Shown here: in pieces, positions 56,224 through 64,000 of the stretch
How positions within the stretch are numbered: the first letter of the stretch is position 1
Layout of the letters: each line of letters starts with the position of its first letter
Assembly: GCF_903994045.1 (NCBI RefSeq)
Contig: NZ_CAJEWD010000008.1
Span: 450,532 to 514,531 of the forward strand
Source of the DNA: Jeotgalicoccus meleagridis
GTDB taxonomy: Bacteria; Bacillota; Bacilli; Staphylococcales; Salinicoccaceae
Reading direction: 5' to 3'
Length of the DNA: 64,000 nucleotides
Notes under the pieces: model-generated
Told to the model about the DNA's origin: nothing
Database searches by the model: none
Seen by the model: the letters and a program-made list of their open reading frames with translations, nothing else
Program-made: the position numbers and the translations under genes

Positions 56224-56428
56224 TTAATTTTGAAATTTGAGCACTCAATGTCCAGTTAAAAAATCTATCAGGACAATGAGAACCCGACGAAGTCCAGGTA
56301 ACGCGCTATCAGGACAATGAGAACACGACGAAGTCCAGGTAACGCGCTATCAGGACAATGAGAACAGAACGAAGTCCTGATAAAGCCCTATCAGTTCAAT
56401 GAGCACTGCTCATAGTCCAGGTAACAGC
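56224..56428. repeat. 41-bp tandem repeat array C
   Basis: Unit starts are at 56224 (diverged), 56265, 56306, 56347 and 56388, an exact 41-bp period. The unit opens CTATCAGGACAATGAGAAC and continues with CGAAGTCCAGGTAA. The copy at 56347 has a perfect 9-bp dyad, TATCAGGAC (56348-56356) with GTCCTGATA (56374-56382). The last copy has its own dyad ATGAGCA-c-TGCTCAT. A looser relative with CAATGAG-agttg-CTCATTG lies at about 56130-56148. The array is in the convergent gap between the rhodanese gene and oleT. Unit sequence differs from arrays A and B. Confidence 0.93.
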
Positions 56429-56496
56429 TTTTATCAAGAAAATTAAACTGCACCAACTATACTCACCACTCGCATCAACCACTTAGACTAACAAGA

Positions 56497-56546
56497 AACG
56501 GCTTAGAAATCTTCAACCGAAGATTTTCTAAGCCGTTTTTCTTATA
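56497..56546. terminator. Terminator of oleT, possibly bidirectional
   Basis: AAACGGCTTAGAAA-TCTTC pairs with GAAGA-TTTTCTAAGCCGTTT around a 4-nt loop, about 19 bp with one bulge. T-rich tails follow on both strands (GTTTTTCTT on plus, GTTTCTTGTT on minus). It lies 26 nt past the oleT stop. Confidence 0.9.
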
Positions 56547-56571
56547 GGTCTAAACCTAAATTTTTATATTC

Positions 56572-57840
56572 TTATGTTCTGTCAACAACTTCACGAACGT
56601 TATTAATAACAAAGCCACTCTTAACGTATCCTGGGATACTGTTTAAGTCGACTGTTAAGTCTTGTTCTGGAACATCGTAAGTAATATGTTCTGCAAAGTA
56701 CTTCATAGTTTCTTCCATGATGATGACAGTGATCCATTCTCCTGCACAACGGTGGTTTGTCCAATAATCTCCGCCACCTTGTGGAATTAGATCGAATGGT
56801 GAACCATCCCAAGTTTCAAATCTTTCTGGACGGAATTCATTTGGATCTTCCCATAATGATTCATCATGTGTTGTACCGTAAACATCGATTACTAGACCAA
56901 CACCTGCAGGTACTGTGTATCCTTTGAAGTCAAAGTCAACTTTTGCTTTACCTGGTAAGAATGGTACGAATGGATAGTAACGGCGAACTTCTTGAGAAAA
57001 CTTGTAAGCATAGTCAGGTTCACTCTTAATTTTTTCACGCGTAATTGGATTTTCATTCATAGCATGTAAGCCGAATGCTACAAAACGGTTAATCGCGATT
57101 AATGGACGGAATGTGTTCATTAAATCAATCGCACATTGTCTTGAATCCATTGGGTTACCTAGGTAATCTTCCCAGTGTGCAAATTCATAGAGTGCTGTAC
57201 CTTCTGGTGGATGAATATTTCCTTTACGTGTTTCAATGATTTGATCTTCTAACCAATCTTCAACACGACGACGTGCTTCTTTAGATGCTTTATAACCTTT
57301 AAAGGCACCACCAAGTGCTTTAAATGAGTCAATCATGATATCCATATCTGTTGCGATTCTATCGATATCTTCAGGTGCAGCTTGAACACCAGCCCAACGT
57401 GTACCTACTTTAGTTAGTAAGACGATAGATTCACGGTAAACGTTAACTTCATCCATACTTTCCATACGTTGAGTGTTTGCTTTCCATAAAGTACGAGTCA
57501 ATTCACGCACGTAGTTTAAATTTCCTTCAGTCATTAAACTCATGAATAACGCTTTTCTGTCGATATGCTTTTTACCATCGATTGTGTGGATTGCACCTTT
57601 ACCAAATAAAGTATTTACAATACGTTTTGGTAACATACCTTCACGTTGCACTAAATCGTTATTATAGAACAATTCTGCGCCTTCTTTACCATTTAAGACA
57701 ACGAATGGTTTCCCACCTATTGCTCTAGTTTCAAACACTGGTACGTTTAAACGATTTCTTGTGTTTGTAGTGTAAAGATAACCCTCTTTTAAAACTTTTA
57801 GTGTGTTATCTAGACCCTTATCCCTCTTAAGTTTAGCCAT
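56572..57840 (-). CDS. oleT: CYP152 fatty acid decarboxylase OleT
   Basis: Peroxide-driven P450 that removes the carboxyl group of long-chain fatty acids to give terminal alkenes, with some hydroxylation. The 422 residues carry the family marks: Phe79 and His85 of the active site (NTLFGKGAIHT), the substrate-carboxylate pair Arg245-Pro246 (MNTFRPLIAI) and the haem ligand Cys365 (NHRCAGEW). His85 is typical of OleT, whereas hydroxylating relatives usually have Gln there. The sequence looks very close to the Jeotgalicoccus enzyme as I remember it. It has its own promoter, a GGAGG site and a terminator, so it is monocistronic. It is inserted between prkC and rsgA. Confidence 0.95.
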   Translation of the reverse strand: MAKLKRDKGLDNTLKVLKEGYLYTTNTRNRLNVPVFETRAIGGKPFVVLNGKEGAELFYNNDLVQREGMLPKRIVNTLFGKGAIHTIDGKKHIDRKALFMSLMTEGNLNYVRELTRTLWKANTQRMESMDEVNVYRESIVLLTKVGTRWAGVQAAPEDIDRIATDMDIMIDSFKALGGAFKGYKASKEARRRVEDWLEDQIIETRKGNIHPPEGTALYEFAHWEDYLGNPMDSRQCAIDLMNTFRPLIAINRFVAFGLHAMNENPITREKIKSEPDYAYKFSQEVRRYYPFVPFLPGKAKVDFDFKGYTVPAGVGLVIDVYGTTHDESLWEDPNEFRPERFETWDGSPFDLIPQGGGDYWTNHRCAGEWITVIIMEETMKYFAEHITYDVPEQDLTVDLNSIPGYVKSGFVINNVREVVDRT

Positions 57841-57873
57841 AATTTAAATCCTCCAATTCGAATGTACTCCACT

Positions 57874-57903
57874 ATTATATATAAATGGTTTAAGCAATGC
57901 CAA
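57874..57903 (-). promoter_or_regulatory. SigA-type promoter of oleT
   Basis: On the minus strand, TTGGCA (57898-57903), 18-bp spacer, TATAAT (57874-57879), just past the prkC stop. About 30 nt of leader follow. Confidence 0.82.
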
Positions 57904-57906
57904 TAT

Positions 57907-59868
57907 TTACTTGTTATCTACAGTTTCACTGATTATCTCTTCACCGTCAACCTCTACTCGATATTGACCGGCTTCTCCTTCATCAAGGACAAGTGAGATA
58001 GTATGGTTGGTATCTTCGGTAATTTCTAAAGTATCCGCCACTTCAGCAATATCACTATCTTTATCATCGATAAAAATCTCAACATCTACAGGCTCTTGTT
58101 TTTCTTTCTTATCTTCGTCTTCTTTACTTGATGACTCAGACTCACTTTTTGGATATGGAATATTTAAAGATATTTGATAGGTTGTTTCTTCGGGTGGTGC
58201 TTGACCTAATGAGACAATCATATTGATCTGTGAGCCTGGTAAAAAGTCTCCATAACTTGGATCTTGTGACACGATTGCACCTTCTGGAACGGAATCACTA
58301 TACACTTCTGTCGACACATTGACGATAAAACCTAAGGCCTCTAATTCGCTCTTAGCTGTCTCGAAATCATTACCTGTGTAATTAGTAATCGGAATCGGTT
58401 CATAACCGTCAGAAACTGTTAGTGTAATCTCGTCTTCACTCGGTTTAATTTCTGTACCATTTTCGACTGACTGTTTAATGACAGTACCCTCAGCTTGATC
58501 AGAATATTCATATTCTGTATTAATATTTTCAAAACCAGCCTTTTCTAAATCGCTGACTGCATCATCATAGTTACTACCTATAAAGTCAGACATCGTATAG
58601 GGCTCTTCACCTAAACTGACTAGCATATCGACTTCAGTTCCTCTTTCGATTTCAGTACCTGAGCGCGGCGTGGTTTCAATAATTTCTCCCTCTTCAAAAC
58701 TATCATCATAGCTTTCTTCTACTTCACCTAAAATGAGTTCTTCGGTTTCTAGATAGTCAGTCGCTTCTTCTACTGTCATATTTTGTAGATTGTCTAAACT
58801 GACTGTCTCAGGTGGTCGATTGAGCAAAAAGAAGGCAGCAATTAAAATAGCGACTAAGAACAGTAAGATTAATAGAAGTATCCACGGCCATTTACGACGC
58901 TTCTTTTTTGTTTCTTTGGTCTCCCCTATCGGCACAGCAGACTGTGCTGACCCAGTTTTTTGAACAGGTTTGCTAACTGCTTCTTTTTTAGGTGTCGGCA
59001 TTGGTGTGACTTTAGTTTGATCTAAAGCTTCTTTTTTTACTGGTACATAAGGTTTTGTTTCATCTTGATAATGTACAAGTGCCGACAGGACATCATCTGC
59101 ATGACGATAACGGTTAAGCGGTTCTTTTTCTGTACATTTCATAATGATATTTTTTAGACCAATTGGAACTTCACGGTATTGATTGATATCTGGAAAAGGT
59201 TCTGAAATATGCTTGAGCGCAACGGAAACCGCTGTTTCTGCTTGGTATGGCAAAACACCTGTTAGTAATTCAAAGAGCATAACTCCAAAAGAATATATAT
59301 CCGTTCTTTCATCCGTCGATTGTCCTTTAGCTTGTTCTGGTGAAATATATTGAACGGAACCAATCACTTGATTTGTTTCCGTCATCCGTGTTTCACTTAA
59401 AGCTTTAGCAATACCAAAGTCAGTAATCTTTACCTTGCCACTATCATCCATCAGAATATTTTGTGGCTTGATATCCCGGTGAATGATGCCGCGGTCATGG
59501 GCATGCTGGATACCTCTTAAGGTCATCATCGCAATGCTAATCACTTCATCAATGTCTATAGGATGATTCTTCATGATGTACTCTTTCAGATTAGGTCCGT
59601 GGACTACTTCGGTCACTAAAATATGGTACTCTTCTGTCTCATCGACATCAATTACACTCACAATATTCGGATGTGAAAGTTGAATTGTACTCTCTACTTC
59701 TCTTTGGAATCTCTTGACTGATTTTTCTTTATCTAGAGGATCAGCCTTGATCATTTTAACAACAACATCACGGTCTAAAATAATATCTTCGGCTAGATAG
59801 ACTGAACTCATTCCACCACCGAGATATTTTGTAATTTTATAACGGTCAGACACGACTTTACCGATCAA
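57907..59868 (-). CDS. prkC: PASTA-domain Ser/Thr kinase PrkC (PknB/Stk1)
   Basis: Membrane kinase that senses muropeptides/lipid II and controls wall metabolism and division. The kinase domain (about 11-270) has GGGMSSVY, the ATP lysine Lys38, HRDIKPQN and DFGIAKAL. One membrane segment follows (about 328-351), then three PASTA repeats (about 355-560) and a C-terminal domain. 653 residues. The start is TTG at 59868, eight bases after GAGGTG, overlapping stp by 4 bp. Confidence 0.96.
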   Translation of the reverse strand: MIGKVVSDRYKITKYLGGGMSSVYLAEDIILDRDVVVKMIKADPLDKEKSVKRFQREVESTIQLSHPNIVSVIDVDETEEYHILVTEVVHGPNLKEYIMKNHPIDIDEVISIAMMTLRGIQHAHDRGIIHRDIKPQNILMDDSGKVKITDFGIAKALSETRMTETNQVIGSVQYISPEQAKGQSTDERTDIYSFGVMLFELLTGVLPYQAETAVSVALKHISEPFPDINQYREVPIGLKNIIMKCTEKEPLNRYRHADDVLSALVHYQDETKPYVPVKKEALDQTKVTPMPTPKKEAVSKPVQKTGSAQSAVPIGETKETKKKRRKWPWILLLILLFLVAILIAAFFLLNRPPETVSLDNLQNMTVEEATDYLETEELILGEVEESYDDSFEEGEIIETTPRSGTEIERGTEVDMLVSLGEEPYTMSDFIGSNYDDAVSDLEKAGFENINTEYEYSDQAEGTVIKQSVENGTEIKPSEDEITLTVSDGYEPIPITNYTGNDFETAKSELEALGFIVNVSTEVYSDSVPEGAIVSQDPSYGDFLPGSQINMIVSLGQAPPEETTYQISLNIPYPKSESESSSKEDEDKKEKQEPVDVEIFIDDKDSDIAEVADTLEITEDTNHTISLVLDEGEAGQYRVEVDGEEIISETVDNK

Positions 59869-60611
59869 TTCGTGTCACCTCGCTTTAAATCCAAAATCAC
59901 AAGGCTAATATTATCCTTAGACTTTTTATCTTCAGCCAGTTTTACCAGACTATCTGCTTTTTCTTCTAAACTTGAACTTGTTGTATACATCTGTTGATGA
60001 ATTTCTTCTTTTCTTACAGTGTCTGTTAAACCATCAGTCGATAAAACCACGTAATCATATTGGCGTGCTCTTAATCTAAAGACATCTGCTTGGATCATTG
60101 CCTCAGTACCCATAGCACGTGTAATTAAATTACGTCTCGGATGATTTAAAGCTTCCTCTGGTGTAATTTCTCCACTTTGGACCAATACATTTACAAAGGT
60201 ATGATCTTCAGTCACTTGTTCAATCTTGCGATTATTCATCACATAGGCCCTTGAATCACCCACACTTAGAACTAAGAGCAAGGAATCAATGACAGCGACT
60301 AGGACTAAGGTCGTTCCCATTCCTTTATATTTAGGTTCCTCTTCTTGGAAATCATACAGTGCACGATTGGTTTTCTCGACCAAGTCTTTTAAAAATCTTT
60401 CCGCTTCATCAATGTTAAAAAGATTTTTAACTTCCCAGGCAGCTTTTATTTTATCGTGTACGAACTGGCTCGCTACCTCACCATGTTCGTGTCCACCCAT
60501 GCCATCTGCAATGAGTAATAAGGTTTGATCAGTACGATTATTAAAGTGACCTGTTACATCTTCATTTGTCTCTCTAAATCGGCCACAAATACTACGTTCA
60601 ATTACTTTCAA
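59865..60611 (-). CDS. stp: PP2C-family Ser/Thr phosphatase Stp/PrpC
   Basis: Metal-dependent phosphatase that reverses PrkC phosphorylation. Metal-binding motifs are ADGMGGHEHGEVAS, GDSRAYV and LSTDGLTD. 248 residues. The start is TTG at 60611, six bases after GAGGG. It overlaps prkC by 4 bp. In Staphylococcus rlmN lies just upstream; here rsmB does. Confidence 0.96.
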   Translation of the reverse strand: MKVIERSICGRFRETNEDVTGHFNNRTDQTLLLIADGMGGHEHGEVASQFVHDKIKAAWEVKNLFNIDEAERFLKDLVEKTNRALYDFQEEEPKYKGMGTTLVLVAVIDSLLLVLSVGDSRAYVMNNRKIEQVTEDHTFVNVLVQSGEITPEEALNHPRRNLITRAMGTEAMIQADVFRLRARQYDYVVLSTDGLTDTVRKEEIHQQMYTTSSSLEEKADSLVKLAEDKKSKDNISLVILDLKRGDTN

Positions 60612-60633
60612 GATAAACCCTCATTTCCGTCGG

Positions 60634-61935
60634 TCAGCTTTCAGTTTTTTTAAATCTAGCAATAAAGAAGCCATCTGTATCGTGTTCATAAGGGAGAATT
60701 TGTTTATATGGTCCCTTGAAGTCAAACGCTTCTAAAGTAAAGTCATCAAAGTCAATATCAGCATGTTTCTTTTTAAAAGTATATGCGACGTTTTCATTTT
60801 CTAATTGGTGAATCGTACAAGTTGAGTAAATTAAAACACCATTTGGTTTAAGGTATTTTTTTACATTATCCAGTATTTCTAACTGTAATTCAACGAGAGA
60901 TTCAATAGTTTCTGAAGAACGTTCATATTTAATTTCAGGCTTCCTTTTTACAACGCCTAAACCAGAACAAGGTGCATCGACAATAATACGGTCAAAAGTC
61001 CCTCCGTAATCATCTTTGGCTGCATCTGCCATAAACGCTTCATAATTAGTATGCTTAAGACGCTTTCCTTCATTATCAATTAGGGCAATCTTATGCTCGT
61101 GTAGATCACCAAAACTTACAAAGCCACCCTCCATAGATTCAAGTGCATGCATCCCTTTACCGCCTGGAGCTGCACAAGCATCTAAAATCGTATCTCCATC
61201 ACTCGGGTTTAAGGCTTTTTGAACAAACATAGAAGACACATCTTGAATGGCAAACAGGCCGTCTTTATAAGCTTGTGATCTAGTAATGCCTTGACCTTTT
61301 ACTTTAATCGCATCTTCATGCAAATCTGACGTTTCAGCTTGATAGCCTTCTTCATTGAGACGGTTGATTAAATCTTGACGGTCAATGAGTTTTTTATTTA
61401 TTCTTAAATACATTTGCGGACGCTTGTTAAGAGCAGCGAGAATTTTTTCAGTTTCATCATAGCTATAGTGTTTAAACCAATGTCTGATGACCCATTTAGG
61501 CATACTGTATTTAAGACTGAGTCGATGTGCATCATCTTTAATGTGATCAAAATCTGGACGTTCGCCTCTTAAATAGGCACGTAAAATACCATTGATTTGC
61601 TTAGAAGCTTGTAAGCCACCTAAGTCTTTAGCAATTTCTACCGCTTCATTAATAACTGCATAATCAGGCACTCTATCAAGATACTCAAACTGATAAACAC
61701 TCATATGAAGAAGGTGTCTTTGCCAAGCCTTTAGTTTAGTTTTTATAAATGGCTTAATATAATACTCCAAAGTCAATTTATGTTGCAGTGTCCCGTATAG
61801 TAATTCCGTTAATAGACCACGGTCTTCATTGTTCAGTTCTTCAAAGCGCAGTGCTTCATTTAAGACAATGTTACTGTATGCTTTGTCATCAATGACTTCT
61901 TGGTACAGTTCAAGTGCCAAAGCTCTAACTGTCAT
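60634..61935 (-). CDS. rsmB: 16S rRNA m5C967 methyltransferase RsmB (Sun)
   Basis: SAM-dependent RNA methyltransferase. An N-terminal NusB-like domain precedes the Rossmann domain with DACAAPGGKGMH, DAPCSGLGVV and the second catalytic Cys in YSTCTIHQLENE. The start is the ATG at 61935 (MTVRALALELYQ, 433 residues) with GGGGG upstream, overlapping fmt by 11 bp. Confidence 0.95.
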   Translation of the reverse strand: MTVRALALELYQEVIDDKAYSNIVLNEALRFEELNNEDRGLLTELLYGTLQHKLTLEYYIKPFIKTKLKAWQRHLLHMSVYQFEYLDRVPDYAVINEAVEIAKDLGGLQASKQINGILRAYLRGERPDFDHIKDDAHRLSLKYSMPKWVIRHWFKHYSYDETEKILAALNKRPQMYLRINKKLIDRQDLINRLNEEGYQAETSDLHEDAIKVKGQGITRSQAYKDGLFAIQDVSSMFVQKALNPSDGDTILDACAAPGGKGMHALESMEGGFVSFGDLHEHKIALIDNEGKRLKHTNYEAFMADAAKDDYGGTFDRIIVDAPCSGLGVVKRKPEIKYERSSETIESLVELQLEILDNVKKYLKPNGVLIYSTCTIHQLENENVAYTFKKKHADIDFDDFTLEAFDFKGPYKQILPYEHDTDGFFIARFKKTES

Positions 61936-62872
61936 AGTGTGCCCCCAATCTCTCACCAATTAAATGGCTATTATTACTAATAAAGTTTTTAGCATCTGAT
62001 TTCTTTTTCCCTGATAATTGGACTTCTGTCAGATTAATTAAATATCCATCTCCAGTTACTACTGAAAAACCATCTTCAGTTTTTCCGACAATCGTACCAG
62101 CAGCTGCTTCTGATTTATCATCTGTTAATTTTGCTGAGAAAATCTTTAAACGCTTACCATCGACTGTTGTGTGACCAACCGGCCACGGGCTTAAGCCTCT
62201 TATATGATTGAAAACGTCTCTTACTGGTAAAGTAAAATCGATTACTTCATCACTTTTAGATATATTTGGACTAAAGGTCGCTTCTTGATCATCTTGTTTA
62301 ATGCTATCATTCTCACCAGCGATAATTTTCGGCATTGTCTCATCTAATAATTTAGCCCCTAGCTGGCTGAGTTTTGTAAAGAGACTACCCGTATTATCAT
62401 CGTCTTTAATTTCTATTTCAGCACTTGAAATGATATTACCAGCATCTAGTTTTTCTTCCATATACATAATGGTGACGCCTGTCTTATCGTCCCCATTAAT
62501 TAGAGCACGGTGAATCGGTGCGCCACCTCTATGTTTAGGTAAGAGTGATGCATGCACATTAATCGCCCCGAGTTTTGCTAAATCTAGGACTCTCTTTGGT
62601 AGAATCTGACCAAAGGCTGCGGTAATCAGTAAGTCTGGAGATATTTCTTTAACTTTGTCATATGCTTCATCTGTTGTCATGGACTCAGGCTGATAAACTT
62701 CTATGCCTAAAAGTTTAGCGAGTACTGCCACCGGTGGGTCTGTCATAACCTTTTTTCGACCAACTGGTCTTGCCGGTTGAGTAATGACTAAATCCACCCC
62801 ATATTTTTTATGAACTTCTTTAAGGATGGGCACAGAGAAGTCAGGTGTCCCCATGAAGATAATTTTTGTCAT
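61925..62872 (-). CDS. fmt: Methionyl-tRNA formyltransferase
   Basis: Formylates initiator Met-tRNA with 10-formyl-THF. The N-terminal FMGTPDFSVPIL and the catalytic region INVHASLLPKHRGGAPI are intact. 315 residues. It is 10 bp after priA; def, which often lies between them, is absent. Confidence 0.97.
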   Translation of the reverse strand: MTKIIFMGTPDFSVPILKEVHKKYGVDLVITQPARPVGRKKVMTDPPVAVLAKLLGIEVYQPESMTTDEAYDKVKEISPDLLITAAFGQILPKRVLDLAKLGAINVHASLLPKHRGGAPIHRALINGDDKTGVTIMYMEEKLDAGNIISSAEIEIKDDDNTGSLFTKLSQLGAKLLDETMPKIIAGENDSIKQDDQEATFSPNISKSDEVIDFTLPVRDVFNHIRGLSPWPVGHTTVDGKRLKIFSAKLTDDKSEAAAGTIVGKTEDGFSVVTGDGYLINLTEVQLSGKKKSDAKNFISNNSHLIGERLGAHYDS

Positions 62873-62882
62873 ATTAAAACTC

Positions 62883-64000
62883 CTACATTATAAATTGTGG
62901 ATCAACATCTATTTTTAAAGACAATCCCATTTTTTTATATAAATCAGTATATTTTTTATCTAAAAGAGTGAGGACTTCTAATAATTTCGGTTCTCTTTTA
63001 TATTTTAACAATATTTGAAAGCGATGTTTATTTTTTATGCGCTCAATTGGACTCGGTGATGGACCGATGATATAGGTTTGATCACTCACACTAGCGACCA
63101 GTGTTTGATATATATCCGTCGTCGCTTTTAAACAATCTTCTACACTCTCACTCGAGACTGTAAATAAAACGTGAAAGTAATAAGGAGAATATCTTGCAAA
63201 ACGTCTGTATGACATTTCTTTTTCGTAGAATTCTCGGTAGTTATTATCTTGAGCCAAGGTGACCGCATAATGTTCGGGATTATAAGTTTGAAAGATGACT
63301 TCACCAGCTAATTGATGTCTACCAGCTCTTCCTGCCACTTGAGTTAATAATTGGAAGGTGCGTTCATTCGCCCTAAAATCAGGTAAATTCAACATGGTAT
63401 CAGAATTTAGAACGCCAACGAGAGTAACTTTCGGATAATCCAAACCTTTAGCAATCATCTGAGTGCCAAGTAGGATGGGAATTTCATCTTTTTCAAAGCG
63501 GTCGAGTAGAGCTTCATGTGTCCCTTTATTTTTTGTCGTGTCGACATCCATTCTAACAACATCGGTTAAGAAGGTATCTCTCAATATCTCTTCTACCTTC
63601 TCTGTTCCAGTCCCTCTAAAGGTCACTTCTGTAGAAGAACAATCTGCACACTGTCTTTTTATTCCTTCTTCATAACCGCAATAATGACACATTAAACTAC
63701 CATTAGATTTATGATAGGTTAAAGAGATATCACAGTTCGGACATTGTGGGACGTGACCACAATTTTGACAGATTTGAAAGTTAGCAAATCCTCTTCTATT
63801 TAAGAGGAGGACTGTTTGTTCATTCTTTTCTATTCGGTCTCGAATGGCATCTTCTAACTTTCTCGATAAAATTCCTGAATTCCCATTTTTATGTTCTTCT
63901 GCCATATCAACAATCGTCGCAACGGGATGTGGTTGCATATTAGGACGCTCTAGTAGCTCAAAGCGTTTGTAGACCCCTTTTTCAGAACGTGCATAGGATT
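62883..64000 (-). CDS. priA: Primosomal protein N' PriA (C-terminal part)
   Basis: Replication restart helicase. The open frame continues without a stop from 62883 to the right edge, upstream of the internal ATG at 63938 (codons ...SYARSEKGVYKRFELLERPN...), so the gene is truncated by the window and not a short protein. Visible are the zinc-binding cysteine set (CQNCGHVPQCPNCD, CHYCG, CADC), GTGTEKVEEIL and the helicase motifs GTQMIAKGLDYPKV and QVAGRAGRHQ. The N-terminal DNA-binding and ATP-binding parts lie outside. Confidence 0.96.
   Translation of the reverse strand, partial: SYARSEKGVYKRFELLERPNMQPHPVATIVDMAEEHKNGNSGILSRKLEDAIRDRIEKNEQTVLLLNRRGFANFQICQNCGHVPQCPNCDISLTYHKSNGSLMCHYCGYEEGIKRQCADCSSTEVTFRGTGTEKVEEILRDTFLTDVVRMDVDTTKNKGTHEALLDRFEKDEIPILLGTQMIAKGLDYPKVTLVGVLNSDTMLNLPDFRANERTFQLLTQVAGRAGRHQLAGEVIFQTYNPEHYAVTLAQDNNYREFYEKEMSYRRFARYSPYYFHVLFTVSSESVEDCLKATTDIYQTLVASVSDQTYIIGPSPSPIERIKNKHRFQILLKYKREPKLLEVLTLLDKKYTDLYKKMGLSLKIDVDPQFIM

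Noticed and set aside
55700-57906. Mobile element carrying oleT
   Set aside because: I find no transposase, integrase, terminal inverted repeats or target duplications around the module; tandem array C does not flank both sides.
62883-63938. Complete 351-residue protein starting at the internal ATG
   Set aside because: The frame continues open to the window edge with PriA-like sequence, so this is a truncated view of priA.

Overview
The window is a chromosomal core segment of a low-GC Gram-positive bacterium of the family Staphylococcaceae, most probably Jeotgalicoccus. Two things point there. First, the gene order runs priA-fmt-rsmB-stp-prkC ... rsgA-rpe-thiN ... rpmB, Asp23-like-fakA-sdaAB-sdaAA-recG-fapR-plsX-fabD-fabG-acpP-rnc-smc-ftsY-ylxM-ffh-rpsP ... 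rimM-trmD-rplS ... rbgA-rnhB-sucCD-dprA-topA ... xerC-hslVU-codY-rpsB-tsf-pyrH-frr-uppS-cdsA-dxr-rseP-proS-polC-rimP-nusA-infB-rbfA-truB-ribF-rpsO, which is the Staphylococcus backbone. Second, a gene inserted at 56572-57840 encodes a 422-residue CYP152 P450 with every hallmark residue of OleT, the terminal-olefin-forming fatty acid decarboxylase described from Jeotgalicoccus. I found 63 genes. All are on the minus strand except rpmB and a small rhodanese gene; priA is cut by the right edge.

Layout, read in the direction of minus-strand transcription (right to left). 64000-57907: priA (partial), fmt, rsmB, stp, prkC. 57906-55700: a module not found at this place in Staphylococcus, holding oleT with its own promoter and terminator, a 41-bp tandem repeat array and a plus-strand rhodanese gene. 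55699-52864: rsgA, rpe, thiN, a DUF554 membrane protein. 52809-46192: rpmB (plus strand), Asp23-like gene, fakA, the two L-serine dehydratase genes, recG and a class A sortase. 46038-42586: the FapR fatty acid synthesis operon, with a good promoter and FapR-like operator. 42502-35391: rnc, smc, ftsY, ylxM, ffh. 35297-33075: rpsP, khpA, rimM, trmD, rplS. 32957-31662: a NERD/zinc-finger protein and a second 41-bp repeat array. 31634-24681: rbgA, rnhB, sucCD, dprA, topA. 24427-20823: xerC, hslV, hslU, codY. 20679-7472: rpsB to polC. 7356-834: rimP to ribF. 698-1: rpsO, its terminator and a 51-bp tandem repeat array running into the left edge.

Together the genes cover translation (ribosomal proteins, initiation and elongation factors, assembly GTPases, rRNA and tRNA modification), DNA replication, repair and segregation (PolC, TopA, Smc, RecG, PriA, DprA, RNase HII), co-translational targeting (Ffh/FtsY/YlxM), membrane lipid and isoprenoid supply (Fap/Fab, PlsX, CdsA, UppS, Dxr), proteolysis and nutrient control (HslVU, CodY, RseP) and PASTA kinase signalling. 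The accessory interest lies in oleT, three unrelated tandem arrays of 41-51 bp units that each carry an internal dyad, the NERD protein, the sortase attached to recG, and several leader hairpins and candidate operators. Compared with the Staphylococcus order as I know it, def, rlmN and trmFO are missing from their usual slots.
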